This document shows positions 28,463 to 37,721 of a DNA stretch of 39,999 nucleotides, piece by piece. Under the pieces are notes generated by a model. The model was not told the DNA's origin, did no database searches, and saw only the letters and a list, made by a program, of their open reading frames with translations. Position 1 is the stretch's first letter, and each line of letters begins with the position of its first letter. Origin of the DNA: Nitrospirota bacterium (GTDB lineage: Bacteria > Nitrospirota > Nitrospiria > JACRHA01); assembly GCA_016234185.1 (NCBI GenBank), contig JACRHA010000035.1:1-39999 (forward strand), written 5' to 3'. The translations under genes and the position numbers were made by a program.

Positions 28463-28482
28463 CCCCGCAGCTTGCTGCGGGG
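28463..28482. repeat. Perfect palindromic hairpin ccccgcagcttgctgcgggg
   Basis: 9-bp arms around TT; compensatory differences from 28340-28359. Confidence 0.85.
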
Positions 28483-28496
28483 AGGTTCATTGACTC

Positions 28497-28630
28497 TGGA
28501 GTCTGTCTTTGAACTCCTCCATAGACATCTGAATGGCGCCCGGTATAGCATAAGGGGATGCAGCGATATCAAGGGGTGAACGGAGATCGACGATCATAAC
28601 ATCTTCATTGCTATCCAGCATCCTTTTATA
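28497..28630 (-). pseudogene. Rhodanese-like domain fragment
   Basis: Minus strand reads QYKRMLDSNEDVMIVDLRSPLDIAASPYAIPGAIQMSMEEFKDRLQSQ*; upstream stop and no start, catalytic Cys loop absent. Confidence 0.55.
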
Positions 28631-28764
28631 TTGTCATCGGCTTTTGACTTGCCTATATCCATCTGGTAAACTGATGCCTAAATAAAGTTACGAGATTTTG
28701 TTTTAAAGAAGTTCTGCTCTAAAGGTCCTTTAATTTTGAGCCTGTTAGTTTTCGGGAGGGGTCT

Positions 28765-29967
28765 GTGGCCACGAAGATAGTGATGCCCAAGATGACGGAT
28801 ACAATGGAGGAGGGGGTCCTCATCAAGTGGTATAAAAAAGAGGGTGAAAAGGTGGAGGCCGGCGACAGGATTGCGGAGATAGAGACCGACAAGGCAGTTA
28901 TGGACCTGGAGGCATATGGATATGGTATATTGAAGAAGATTCTTATCGGCGAACAGTCAAGGGTCCCTGTCGGGAAACTGATTGGTGTAATAGCGAGGGA
29001 GGATGAGGACATTGAGGCCATACTGGCCGCAGATAAGGAAGTAAAGGAAGTAAAGCCAAAGGCCAGGGTGGTAGAGGCTGAAAAAACTACTACAGAAGAG
29101 ATGCGCAACATAAAGGCAATGGAGGCTGTTAAGGCGGATATAATTGAGGCATCTCCGCGGGCCAGAAAGATCGCCGAGGAGGCAGGGATAGATATAACAA
29201 AGGTCAGCGGGACCGGCCCTGGCGGGAGGATTACACAGAAGGACGTAGAGGCCCATATATCAACGGCCAGGAAGGGGGCTCCTAAAGGGGTAGATTATGA
29301 GGAGGAAGAACTTTCCCTTATCAGAAAGACTATAGCAAGGAGAATGACGAGCTCAAAGGCCCCTGTTCCGCATTTTTACCTTTCATCTACTATTGAAATG
29401 GGGAATGCACTTAAGCTAAAAGAAGAACTAGATCGTGACGGGATTAAGGTCTCTATTACTGATATTATTGTAAAGGCGGCTGCAACTGCTCTCAAGAGGA
29501 ATCATAAGATAAATGCCTCCTTTATAGGTGAGTTGGTCAGATATTATAAAAGGATTAATATAGGCATAGCAGTTTCCCTTGAGGATGGGCTGATATCTCC
29601 TGTTATCAGGGATGCGGACTTAAAGGGATTAAAAGAGATCTCTGATGAGACTAAGGATCTTTTCTCCCGGGCCAGGACAAAGTCATTAAGACCTGATGAG
29701 TATGAGGGCGGCAGTATCACCATATCTAATCTGGGTATGTTTAATATAGAGAATTTTATTGCCGTTATCACGCCACCTGAGGCGGCAGTTATTGCGGTAG
29801 GGTCGATAATAGATGAACCGGTTGTTGCAGGGGGGGTTGTGTCTTCAGCAAAGCGGATGAAGGTAACCCTGTCATTTGATCACAGGGTAATAGATGGTGT
29901 CCAGGGGGCAAGATTCTTGATCGATTTAAAAGGCTGTCTTGAATATCCCGCGAGGATGATCGAATAG
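28765..29967 (+). CDS. 2-oxo acid dehydrogenase E2 (dihydrolipoamide acyltransferase), GTG start
   Basis: Lipoyl domain EIETDKAVMDLEA; E3-binding ASPRARKIAEEAGIDITKVSGTGPGGRI; catalytic SFDHRVIDGVQGARFL. Confidence 0.94.
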   Translation: MATKIVMPKMTDTMEEGVLIKWYKKEGEKVEAGDRIAEIETDKAVMDLEAYGYGILKKILIGEQSRVPVGKLIGVIAREDEDIEAILAADKEVKEVKPKARVVEAEKTTTEEMRNIKAMEAVKADIIEASPRARKIAEEAGIDITKVSGTGPGGRITQKDVEAHISTARKGAPKGVDYEEEELSLIRKTIARRMTSSKAPVPHFYLSSTIEMGNALKLKEELDRDGIKVSITDIIVKAAATALKRNHKINASFIGELVRYYKRINIGIAVSLEDGLISPVIRDADLKGLKEISDETKDLFSRARTKSLRPDEYEGGSITISNLGMFNIENFIAVITPPEAAVIAVGSIIDEPVVAGGVVSSAKRMKVTLSFDHRVIDGVQGARFLIDLKGCLEYPARMIE

Positions 29968-29968
29968 C

Positions 29969-30853
29969 ATGGGAGATATTATAAATAATGACGAGATGCG
30001 GCTCCCCAAATGGTTTAAGGTTAGGATGAAGCATGGTAATGACCTTGCCGATGTCAGGATAATACTCAGGTCTCATCATCTCCATACCGTGTGTGAATCT
30101 GCCGTCTGTCCCAATATCTGGGAGTGCTGGAACAAGAGGACAGCCACATTCATGATCCTGGGGGATATATGCACAAGAAACTGCGGATACTGCGCGGTAA
30201 AAACCGGCAGCCCCGATCCGCCTGAGATTAATGAACCGGAAAGGGTGGCCCTGGCTGCAAAGGAGATGGGCCTTGAATATGCTGTAATCACCTCTGTTGA
30301 CAGGGATGACCTGGATGACGGCGGGGCATCTATATTTGCCATGACTGTGGCGGAGATAAGGAGGGTCTCTCCGGAAACAAAGGTAGAGCTCCTTATTCCT
30401 GACCTGAAGGGGTCTTTTGATGCGCTTAAGGTAGTGGCGGAATCAAGGCCTGATATACTTGGTCATAACCTTGAGACTGTGCCTAGGCTTTACCGGGTGA
30501 TAAAGCCTCAGGCAAGCTATGAGATATCCATTGCTATCATAAAAAAAGCAGGGGTAATGGGTGTAACAACAAAGTCAGGATTGATCCTGGGGATGGGGGA
30601 GGAGATGGATGAGGTGAGAGAGGTCATGGGGCATCTTATTGAGGCCGGCTGCAAGATCCTGACGCTGGGCCAGTATCTAAGGCCGAGCAAGGCGCATCTG
30701 CCTGTTGCAAGGTACTATAATCCCGATGATTTTTTGGTCTTAAAAGAAGAGGGGTGCCTGATGGGTTTTGAGCATGTAGAGGCCGGACCCCTTGTCAGAT
30801 CTTCCTATCATGCCGAGGAACAATATATCCGGATGGGTGGCAAAAATGAATAA
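29969..30853 (+). CDS. lipA: Lipoyl synthase
   Basis: CESAVCPNIWECWNKRTATFMILGDICTRNCGYCAV (both Cys clusters); GLILGMGEEMDEV; TLGQYLRPSKAHLPV. Confidence 0.96.
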   Translation: MGDIINNDEMRLPKWFKVRMKHGNDLADVRIILRSHHLHTVCESAVCPNIWECWNKRTATFMILGDICTRNCGYCAVKTGSPDPPEINEPERVALAAKEMGLEYAVITSVDRDDLDDGGASIFAMTVAEIRRVSPETKVELLIPDLKGSFDALKVVAESRPDILGHNLETVPRLYRVIKPQASYEISIAIIKKAGVMGVTTKSGLILGMGEEMDEVREVMGHLIEAGCKILTLGQYLRPSKAHLPVARYYNPDDFLVLKEEGCLMGFEHVEAGPLVRSSYHAEEQYIRMGGKNE

Positions 30854-31292
30854 AAAAAGATCGGAGATTCTTCCAAAAAAAGTCATTGAGTTCATAAAAG
30901 GCGGCAGGTGCGCTGTTATGGCAACGGAGGATAAAGATGGAAGGCCCTTTACTGCCATCATGAGCTGGCTTGTAGCGAAGGATGAGAAGACCATCTACCT
31001 TGCCGTAATGAAGGGGAGTCAGGCCCTTGCCAATATAGTGGAGAGGAAGGCAATATCCCTGGAAGTCCTTGGAGACAACATCATTTACTGTGTAAGGGGG
31101 AATGGAAGGGTCGTAGGTGGGGAGATGAAGTCAACCCCTATGCCTTCTGCAAAGGTGGAGATGAAGGTATCGGAGGTAAGGGATCATTCAGCCCCTGGTG
31201 TTCTCTTTAAAGGACCTTCCTATTCCTTTGCTAAGGGGAAGGAGCATAGGGCAGACGTAGAAAAGGCAATCTTTGAAGAATTGTATAAATAG
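30846..31292 (+). CDS. Pyridoxamine 5'-phosphate oxidase-like FMN-binding protein
   Basis: GGRCAVMATEDKDGRPFTAIMSWLVAKDEKTIYLAVMKGSQALANI. Confidence 0.7.
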   Translation: MNKKRSEILPKKVIEFIKGGRCAVMATEDKDGRPFTAIMSWLVAKDEKTIYLAVMKGSQALANIVERKAISLEVLGDNIIYCVRGNGRVVGGEMKSTPMPSAKVEMKVSEVRDHSAPGVLFKGPSYSFAKGKEHRADVEKAIFEELYK

Positions 31293-31321
31293 ATACGACG
31301 GTTTTTTTGTGGGTGCCTACT

Positions 31322-31479
31322 CAGCGAGCAAAACGAGCGTTGAGGGGGAGGCGACGATCATCTGTGGGGGCCCGTGCGGTGCAGTTGCTCCTCCGATGCC
31401 CCCACACCCCGCGCTTGCACCGGCAAAGCCGGATGCTCGCTTCGGCTTTGCCGGTCGAAGGGGACGGTCGCTCACCTGC
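31322..31479 (+). repeat. Dispersed palindromic repeat, expanded copy B
   Basis: cagcgagcaaaacgagcgttgagggggaggc at left end, ctttgccggtcgaaggggacggtcgctc at right; 13-bp inverted repeat accggcaaagccg/cggctttgccggt at 31419-31455. Confidence 0.75.
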
Positions 31480-31492
31480 AGAAGGTAGTTCA

Positions 31493-31565
31493 CAGCGAGC
31501 GGATGCGAGCGTTGAGGGGGAGGCTCCAAAGGCTTTGCCTTTGGAGGGGGCGACGCAAGCCCCTT
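31493..31565 (+). repeat. Dispersed palindromic repeat, copy C
   Basis: cagcgagcggatgcgagcgttgagggggaggctccaaaggctttgcctttggagggggcgacgcaagcccct. Confidence 0.88.
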
Positions 31566-31578
31566 TAGAAAGGTTAAT

Positions 31579-32556
31579 ATGATGGCAAGGGTATTCTCCG
31601 GGATGAGGCCTACGGGCAGGCTGCATATAGGGCATCTGTTAGGCGCCCTTGAGAAGTGGGTTGAGCTTCAAAGGGAACATGAGTGCTTCTTCTCCATTGT
31701 AGACTGGCATGCCCTTACAACAGGCTATAAAGATACATCTGAGATGAAGAAGAATATCTCTGAGATGGCGATTGACTGGCTTTCTGTTGGGATTGATTTT
31801 GAGAAGAGCACAGTCTTTCTGCAGTCACAGGTGAAGGAACATGCAGAACTCCATCTGCTCCTGTCAATGATAATCCCCATGGCCTGGCTTGAGAGGAACC
31901 CCACACTCAAATCGATGCTCCAGGATATGCATATTACTACTGTAAATTACGGTCTCATGGGATATCCTGTGCTCCAGACTGCCGATATATTGATGTATAA
32001 GGGAGAGAAGGTTCCTGTTGGCGAGGATCAGGTGCCTCACCTCGAGATGTCGAGGGAGATAGTAAGGTCATTTAACAGGATGTATAAGCCTGTCTTCCCT
32101 GAACCGGAGGCGATCCTGACCCAGACACCCAGGCTCCTCGGTATAGACGGGAAGAAGATGAGCAAGAGCCTTGATAACTGCATCTATATATCTGATGATC
32201 AGGACATTATAAAGAAGAAGGTCCAGATGCTTGTAACAGACCCGCAGAAGATCAGGAAGAATGACCCCGGCAGACCTGAGATCTGCTCGGTCTTTGAATA
32301 TCATAAGATCTTCAACCTAGGCGAGACAGATCAGATTGCCGCTGACTGCAGGGCAGGCAGGTTAGGATGTGTCGCCGACAAAAACCATCTGGCGGAGATA
32401 ATAGACAGGCGCCTTAAGCCTTACAGGGAGAAGAGAAAGGAGTACGCCGAAAAGACCGGGCTTATCCAGGATATGCTTAATGAGGGCTCAAGAAGGGCCC
32501 AGAAGATTGCTGCCAAGACTATGAGTGATGTGAGGGATGCTATGGGGTTGTTTTAG
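31579..32556 (+). CDS. trpS: Tryptophanyl-tRNA synthetase
   Basis: VFSGMRPTGRLHIGHLLGAL (HIGH) and KKMSKS (KMSKS). Confidence 0.96.
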   Translation: MMARVFSGMRPTGRLHIGHLLGALEKWVELQREHECFFSIVDWHALTTGYKDTSEMKKNISEMAIDWLSVGIDFEKSTVFLQSQVKEHAELHLLLSMIIPMAWLERNPTLKSMLQDMHITTVNYGLMGYPVLQTADILMYKGEKVPVGEDQVPHLEMSREIVRSFNRMYKPVFPEPEAILTQTPRLLGIDGKKMSKSLDNCIYISDDQDIIKKKVQMLVTDPQKIRKNDPGRPEICSVFEYHKIFNLGETDQIAADCRAGRLGCVADKNHLAEIIDRRLKPYREKRKEYAEKTGLIQDMLNEGSRRAQKIAAKTMSDVRDAMGLF

Positions 32557-32951
32557 ACTATTGTAATCCCTACCTCTTCTGCCTTCCCGTCAATGATCCT
32601 ATGTGCCCTTATGTCAGGCCGCATAGGCTCGGCTAAGGATAAGATTATATAATATGCATCAGGATAATAGGCGAGCTTAATATCGGTGATGGACGGCTCC
32701 GCATCTGTTTTGGGGTGGGAGTGATAGATGGCTATCATTTCAATTCCCTTCTTCCTCATGTCTTTGAGCGCAACGAACTGCTCCTTCGGTTCCATCAGAT
32801 AGGAGAACGGACTCTGATCAATATTTGTCATCCTGTAGGTGTTGCTTGCTATGCCGCTGTTTCCGGCGAGAAGTCCGCAGCACTCCGTTGGATATGCCTG
32901 TCTAGCATGCGATATCATCTCCTCTATGTTCTTTTTAGGTATCTTTAGCAT
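32553..32951 (-). CDS. JAMM/Mov34-family metalloprotease
   Basis: ECCGLLAG; IYHSHPKTDAEPSITDIKLA (JAMM); start at MLKIPKKN, upstream extension comes from repeat D. Confidence 0.9.
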   Translation of the reverse strand: MLKIPKKNIEEMISHARQAYPTECCGLLAGNSGIASNTYRMTNIDQSPFSYLMEPKEQFVALKDMRKKGIEMIAIYHSHPKTDAEPSITDIKLAYYPDAYYIILSLAEPMRPDIRAHRIIDGKAEEVGITIV

Positions 32952-32960
32952 TTTATTTGT

Positions 32961-33031
32961 AGGGGCTTGCGTCGCCCCCTCCACCGGCAAAGCCGGATGG
33001 AGCCTCCCCCTCATGCTCGCTATGCTCGCTG
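32961..33031 (-). repeat. Dispersed palindromic repeat, copy D (inverted relative to C)
   Basis: Revcomp cagcgagcatagcgagcatgagggggaggctccatccggctttgccggtggagggggcgacgcaagcccct. Confidence 0.88.
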
Positions 33032-33071
33032 GTTAATACCTGTGGGCTTACCCGTAGGTATTACCCCTAAT

Positions 33072-34286
33072 TTATATGTGAAGCACCTCAGGCATCTCCC
33101 TGCCTTCCTTAAACCGGTTTCCACTTAAAGGGGTAAGATCAACGGTAAGGTACCGGCCGTCTATAATGAGCTCTGCCAGGGCAAGGCCGGCAGCATAAGA
33201 CTGCATCACACCCCTGCCGCTGAAAGAGTGTGCCTCGTAGACATTGTCCAACCCTGACACCCTTCCTATAATAGCTGATTTATCCTTTGAAACCTCATAA
33301 AGGCCCGCCCATCCGCGGATATGTCTTAACCGCTCAAGCCTGCTTATCCTGTTGTAGAGCCTCGGCCATATCTCTTTTAAGAAGAAGTCATATCCGTCGT
33401 ACTTAAAATTGTATCCAGGAGGCTCATTGGGAATCGAATAGCCGGCCAGGATATTACCTGCCTCAGGATGGAAATATAGGCCGGACGTATCTACGATCAT
33501 CCCGCATCCAGACAGATCAACGTCCGGACTGTGTGTAACAGAGACCTGTCTTCTGAGAGGATGTGAAGGCAGGTCCGAACCATACATCCTTGCAATCTCA
33601 GGCGCCCAGGCGCCGCCTGTGTTGATAAGGATATTGCATCCATACATCTCATTGGTATAGTGCCCATAGGGCCTTCCTGACTTGAGAATTTCTTCCAGGA
33701 TATTTTCGTCCGGCTCCGCCAGTCTTGCGCACTCGACGCCAATGACCCTCTTATCCATCAGGATAATCCTCTTTACAAGCATCCTGTCGAGAAACTCAAC
33801 ACCCCTTTCTGCCGCTATCTTCCTGTAGTAATTTCTCAGGAGGTTCGGGTTTATCAGTCCATCCATGGGTGAGAATGTGGCGCCGGCTATATCCGATATA
33901 TTATCGATCTCAGGGATCCTCTTGGTTATGTCTGCTGGAGACAGGTCCTCGATATTTAAACCGAACCTGTTCTGAAAGGCTATCATTGTCTCTGCCTTCC
34001 TCCATGTATCAGAACCATGAAGCCAGAGGTACCCGTCCTGCCTGAACCCCACATCTTCTGCAATCTTTTCAAAGAATTTAATCGAATGAAGGGACAGGTT
34101 GATATTTACCTCATCCCACCATGTGGCCCTGACCCCCCCTGCATTATTCTCAGAGGAACTATAGATGCCGGAGAGGTCCGGGTCTAATATTGCGATCTTC
34201 CCGCCCTTTTTGTCAGCGAGGGACATGGCTATACTGCTGCCTATTATTCCTCCACCTATTAAAAGTATATCGTATCGGCCCTTCAT
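33072..34286 (-). CDS. FAD-dependent oxidoreductase (DAO family)
   Basis: DILLIGGGIIGSSIAMSLADKKGGKIAILDPD; VYEAHSFSGRGVMQSYAAGLALAELI. Confidence 0.9.
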   Translation of the reverse strand: MKGRYDILLIGGGIIGSSIAMSLADKKGGKIAILDPDLSGIYSSSENNAGGVRATWWDEVNINLSLHSIKFFEKIAEDVGFRQDGYLWLHGSDTWRKAETMIAFQNRFGLNIEDLSPADITKRIPEIDNISDIAGATFSPMDGLINPNLLRNYYRKIAAERGVEFLDRMLVKRIILMDKRVIGVECARLAEPDENILEEILKSGRPYGHYTNEMYGCNILINTGGAWAPEIARMYGSDLPSHPLRRQVSVTHSPDVDLSGCGMIVDTSGLYFHPEAGNILAGYSIPNEPPGYNFKYDGYDFFLKEIWPRLYNRISRLERLRHIRGWAGLYEVSKDKSAIIGRVSGLDNVYEAHSFSGRGVMQSYAAGLALAELIIDGRYLTVDLTPLSGNRFKEGREMPEVLHI

Positions 34287-34291
34287 AAGGG

Positions 34292-34732
34292 CTACCTTTC
34301 TATGATCCGGTCAAGATCCTTTTTTGCCCCGTCAAGCCTCTTCATTGCCTCAGGATCAAGCCTCTTTAAATCGCTCTCCGCATATGCGAGTTCCTGGGTA
34401 ATGGGCCTAAGCGCAGGGACAAGGCTTTCTCCTGAGAGTCCGATTGCCCTCTCGATAAGCTCCCTGGCCTTTTCAATCTCTTTTCCGGCAGTGCCGAAAT
34501 TTTTCTCGGAGATCTCATTCTTTCCGGCTATAATCCTCTCCCTTGCATCTACAAGGTGCATCCTTACCCTGACATCTGCAAGCTCCTTTTCCAGGCTCGT
34601 GGTCTTTGATAGCACCTCTGTCTTAAGGCCTGTGATATCCTTCCTTATTTCAAGCAGTTTGTGTGATCCAAGGTAATATCCGGTGATGAATACGAACCCT
34701 ACAATAATGGTCAGGACTATCAGTTTTATCAT
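34292..34732 (-). CDS. Membrane-anchored coiled-coil protein of unknown function
   Basis: N-terminal TM helix followed by charged helical region. Confidence 0.65.
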   Translation of the reverse strand: MIKLIVLTIIVGFVFITGYYLGSHKLLEIRKDITGLKTEVLSKTTSLEKELADVRVRMHLVDARERIIAGKNEISEKNFGTAGKEIEKARELIERAIGLSGESLVPALRPITQELAYAESDLKRLDPEAMKRLDGAKKDLDRIIER

Positions 34733-34737
34733 TGTCT

Positions 34738-35937
34738 TTATATCTCCCCGCTATCTTCAAGTTGAATACCCCTCATAATTCTGATGAGGTTTCCTGCCGC
34801 ATAGTTCCTTACAGTTGCGTCATTATCCTTCAATGCCGACTTTAAGGCAGCAACCGCCTCATCACCACCTGTTTTACCGAGCCCCCTTACTGCCCCTACC
34901 CTGACCCGGGCGCTATTGTCTCTTAGGGCCTCTTTCAATATTGGTATATAATCCTTATTTTTAAGTTCACCTAGTAAGCCTACAACCTCATGCCTTACTG
35001 AATAGTCAGGGTTTTTCAATCCCTCTCTGAATATCGCATCGCTGACATCAGCTCCCAATCTCTTTAATGCCGCTGTAACCTTGATCCTGACGGATACGTC
35101 TTTGTCGTCAAGCAGGGTAGAGAGGGCCTTGATTGCGCCTTTGTCTCCGATCCTGCCCAAGGCAGAGATAGCGGCCTCCCTTCCGGATGGATCAGGGTCC
35201 TTCAATGACCGGATGAGAAGAGGTACGGCCTTCTGGTCTCCAATCTCCCCAAGCGAAAGGGCGGCATAGGTCCTCACGAGGGGATCGGCATCCTTCATAA
35301 GGGCACCGATTGTTGGGATAAAAGAACGATTCTTTGCCTTGCCGGCAGAGGCTATAGCCGCAACCCTGACGGAACTATCCTTGTCAGACATGGCATTTTT
35401 AAGCAGGCCCAGCGAGGCCTTGTCTCCATGTGATCCAAGAAATCCAGCTGAAAATAATCTGACCATCATATCCGGATCATTTAACCCTTTTTTCAGAACA
35501 GGAAGGTAGCTCTCATTGCCGGATCGGCCTATCACCTCAATCACCTTTATCCGAACCATAGGATCCTTATCAGCAAGGGCGCTGACAAGGTATTGGGGCG
35601 CATCTTCCCCGCCGAGATTTCCCAGCGCCTCAACTGCAAACAGCCTCACAAATGCCGCATCGTCCTTGAGGAATGGGGCTATGTCCTTTGCCGCACCCTG
35701 CTCCTTAATTTCGCCGTAAGCCCTGATGGCAGACGACCTGACGAAGACATCGGGGTTCTTTAATCCCTCCTTTAATATCCGGTTAGATATCTCCTCGGGG
35801 CCGGCGCTGTCTTTTATCGGGAGCTGGGCCTTTGTATCCTTCTTTGCAGTACAAGAGGTAAAGATGAGGTATGCCCCTGCGGCCAGGATCTGGATGGCCA
35901 TTATTATAAAGAAATATTTTTTTATCTGTAAACGCAT
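34738..35937 (-). CDS. HEAT-repeat lipoprotein-like protein
   Basis: Multiple ~31-aa repeats of type 'VR..A..ALG.IGD..A...L...L.D.D'; N-terminal hydrophobic segment ending FTSC. Confidence 0.9.
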   Translation of the reverse strand: MRLQIKKYFFIIMAIQILAAGAYLIFTSCTAKKDTKAQLPIKDSAGPEEISNRILKEGLKNPDVFVRSSAIRAYGEIKEQGAAKDIAPFLKDDAAFVRLFAVEALGNLGGEDAPQYLVSALADKDPMVRIKVIEVIGRSGNESYLPVLKKGLNDPDMMVRLFSAGFLGSHGDKASLGLLKNAMSDKDSSVRVAAIASAGKAKNRSFIPTIGALMKDADPLVRTYAALSLGEIGDQKAVPLLIRSLKDPDPSGREAAISALGRIGDKGAIKALSTLLDDKDVSVRIKVTAALKRLGADVSDAIFREGLKNPDYSVRHEVVGLLGELKNKDYIPILKEALRDNSARVRVGAVRGLGKTGGDEAVAALKSALKDNDATVRNYAAGNLIRIMRGIQLEDSGEI

Positions 35938-35941
35938 GATC

Positions 35942-37606
35942 TTAAGTCCCCCTTATATCCCTTATGAATGACCATAAAAGCAGGATGGTAAATATTATAG
36001 CAGTTGTCCCGACCAGGATTCCCGCTATTGCCTCCCCATGTCTGTCCAGATAACTATAGGCGAATATAAGAGATACGATAAAGGCAATAATTAATGTCTT
36101 ATATCCCAGCTTGTATATCTTTATCAATACCCCTGTAACATCTTCAGAGGACATTATCGTCTTAAATTCTCCCCTGCTCGCAGTAAAAACAAGGTCCTCA
36201 AGTTCCCTGGAGATTGGGAAGAGACGCCTTGCAAACTCCCGGCCCTTACTGAAGATCCCTGCAATGATCCCCTCCTCATCGGCTATAAATCTCCTGGCAA
36301 ATGGTTTTGCAAGTTCAATTATATTGAGATCGGGATCAAGTTTTGAATTGAGTCCATTTAGCATGCCTACTGTCCTGCCAAACAGGATAAAATTATTGGG
36401 AAGCTGAATATATGGATAGACCCTGAAGATATAATCAAGATCTTCATTAATGTCATCAATGGTAATATCCTTGAACTGCTTCGGTGTTATCTCTCTGTAT
36501 TTCTCCATCAGAAACCCTATTACCCTCTCCACCTCGCCCCTCTTTCCCTCCCTGGCTATGAATCCCAGGTCTATAAGTCCGCCGGCAACCCCCCCTTCAT
36601 CTCTATCTATGATGGCAATGATGGTCTTCTTAATCCCCTTGTGCATCTGGGGCGTGATCCTTTGCATGAGGCCGAAGTCGACAAATACGAGCCTTGGTCC
36701 TTTCTGGACAAAAAGGTTTCCCGGGTGGGGATCACCATGGAAGAAATTATGCTGTAATATCTGTTTCATATATGATTCAACCACAAGTCTTGCCAGCTCC
36801 TTGAGGTCAATCCCCATGGCCTTTATCTGGTCATAGTCGTTGATCTTTGTTCCTTCTACAAATTCCAGTGTGAGTAGGCGGGGTGTTGTGTGTTCCCAGA
36901 TCACTTTTGGGACAATGATACGCTTGTCATCGGCAAAATTTGTATGGAACAGCTCGGCGTTGCGTCCCTCCTGTATATAGTCGAGTTCCCCATGCAGGAC
37001 ACGTGAAAACTCATCATATAGTCTATCAAGTCTGATATTTTTCAGCTGGCTGGAAAGCAGCTTGGAAGCAAGCCTTGCTGCCTTAAGGTCGGCCTCAACT
37101 ATCTTTTCGATGCCTGGATACTGGATCTTGACCGCAACCCTTCGCCCATCCTTGAGATATGCCTCGTGAACCTGGCCAAGCGATGCCGATGCTATAGGTT
37201 TTTCAGAAAACCCGGCAAATACCTTTTCTGGATCAGCCCCGGCCTCCTTAATGAACCTTTCCCTTATCAAAGAGAATTCGCAGGGCGGGACTTGGTCCTG
37301 AAGCTTTGACAGTTCTTCCGTATATTCCTCCGGAAGGATATCAACCCTGGCAGACATAAACTGGCCAAGCTTTATCAGGACACCCTTCAATTCTATTGAT
37401 CTGTTATATAGCTTCTTTGCCATCTTTCTGTGGAGCGAGGATCGCTTTTTCCTGAGCGTTTCTTCGCTGATAAAGAGACCAAAGACAGAAATGAATTTAT
37501 ACCTTAGCGCGATCTCGAGGGCAAGCAATAGAATTTTTATTATTCGACGCCTTAAGGACAGGTTTGAAGCCAAAATACCTCCACTCGATTTATTACATCT
37601 TACCAT
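35942..37606 (-). CDS. ABC1/AarF/UbiB-family atypical kinase
   Basis: KLGQFMSARVDILPEEYTEELSKLQDQVPP; PIASASLGQVHEAYLKDGRRVAVKIQYPGI; FFHGDPHPGNLFV; VFVDFGLM. Confidence 0.94.
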   Translation of the reverse strand: MVRCNKSSGGILASNLSLRRRIIKILLLALEIALRYKFISVFGLFISEETLRKKRSSLHRKMAKKLYNRSIELKGVLIKLGQFMSARVDILPEEYTEELSKLQDQVPPCEFSLIRERFIKEAGADPEKVFAGFSEKPIASASLGQVHEAYLKDGRRVAVKIQYPGIEKIVEADLKAARLASKLLSSQLKNIRLDRLYDEFSRVLHGELDYIQEGRNAELFHTNFADDKRIIVPKVIWEHTTPRLLTLEFVEGTKINDYDQIKAMGIDLKELARLVVESYMKQILQHNFFHGDPHPGNLFVQKGPRLVFVDFGLMQRITPQMHKGIKKTIIAIIDRDEGGVAGGLIDLGFIAREGKRGEVERVIGFLMEKYREITPKQFKDITIDDINEDLDYIFRVYPYIQLPNNFILFGRTVGMLNGLNSKLDPDLNIIELAKPFARRFIADEEGIIAGIFSKGREFARRLFPISRELEDLVFTASRGEFKTIMSSEDVTGVLIKIYKLGYKTLIIAFIVSLIFAYSYLDRHGEAIAGILVGTTAIIFTILLLWSFIRDIRGT

Positions 37607-37721
37607 CCTTATCTACTTTGTCAAGGGGAGCGGCATGGGGCCTGATTTTTATTGACAATAAGGCTGGAATATGAGAGATTTAAGCAAGTTCGGGATATAG
37701 TCTCACTGGCATAAATTAGAT

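Noticed and set aside
31273-31635. Cluster of overlapping ORFs on both strands between the PNPOx-like gene and trpS
   Set aside because: All are translations of the palindromic repeats B and C; GC-rich repeats open several frames by chance.
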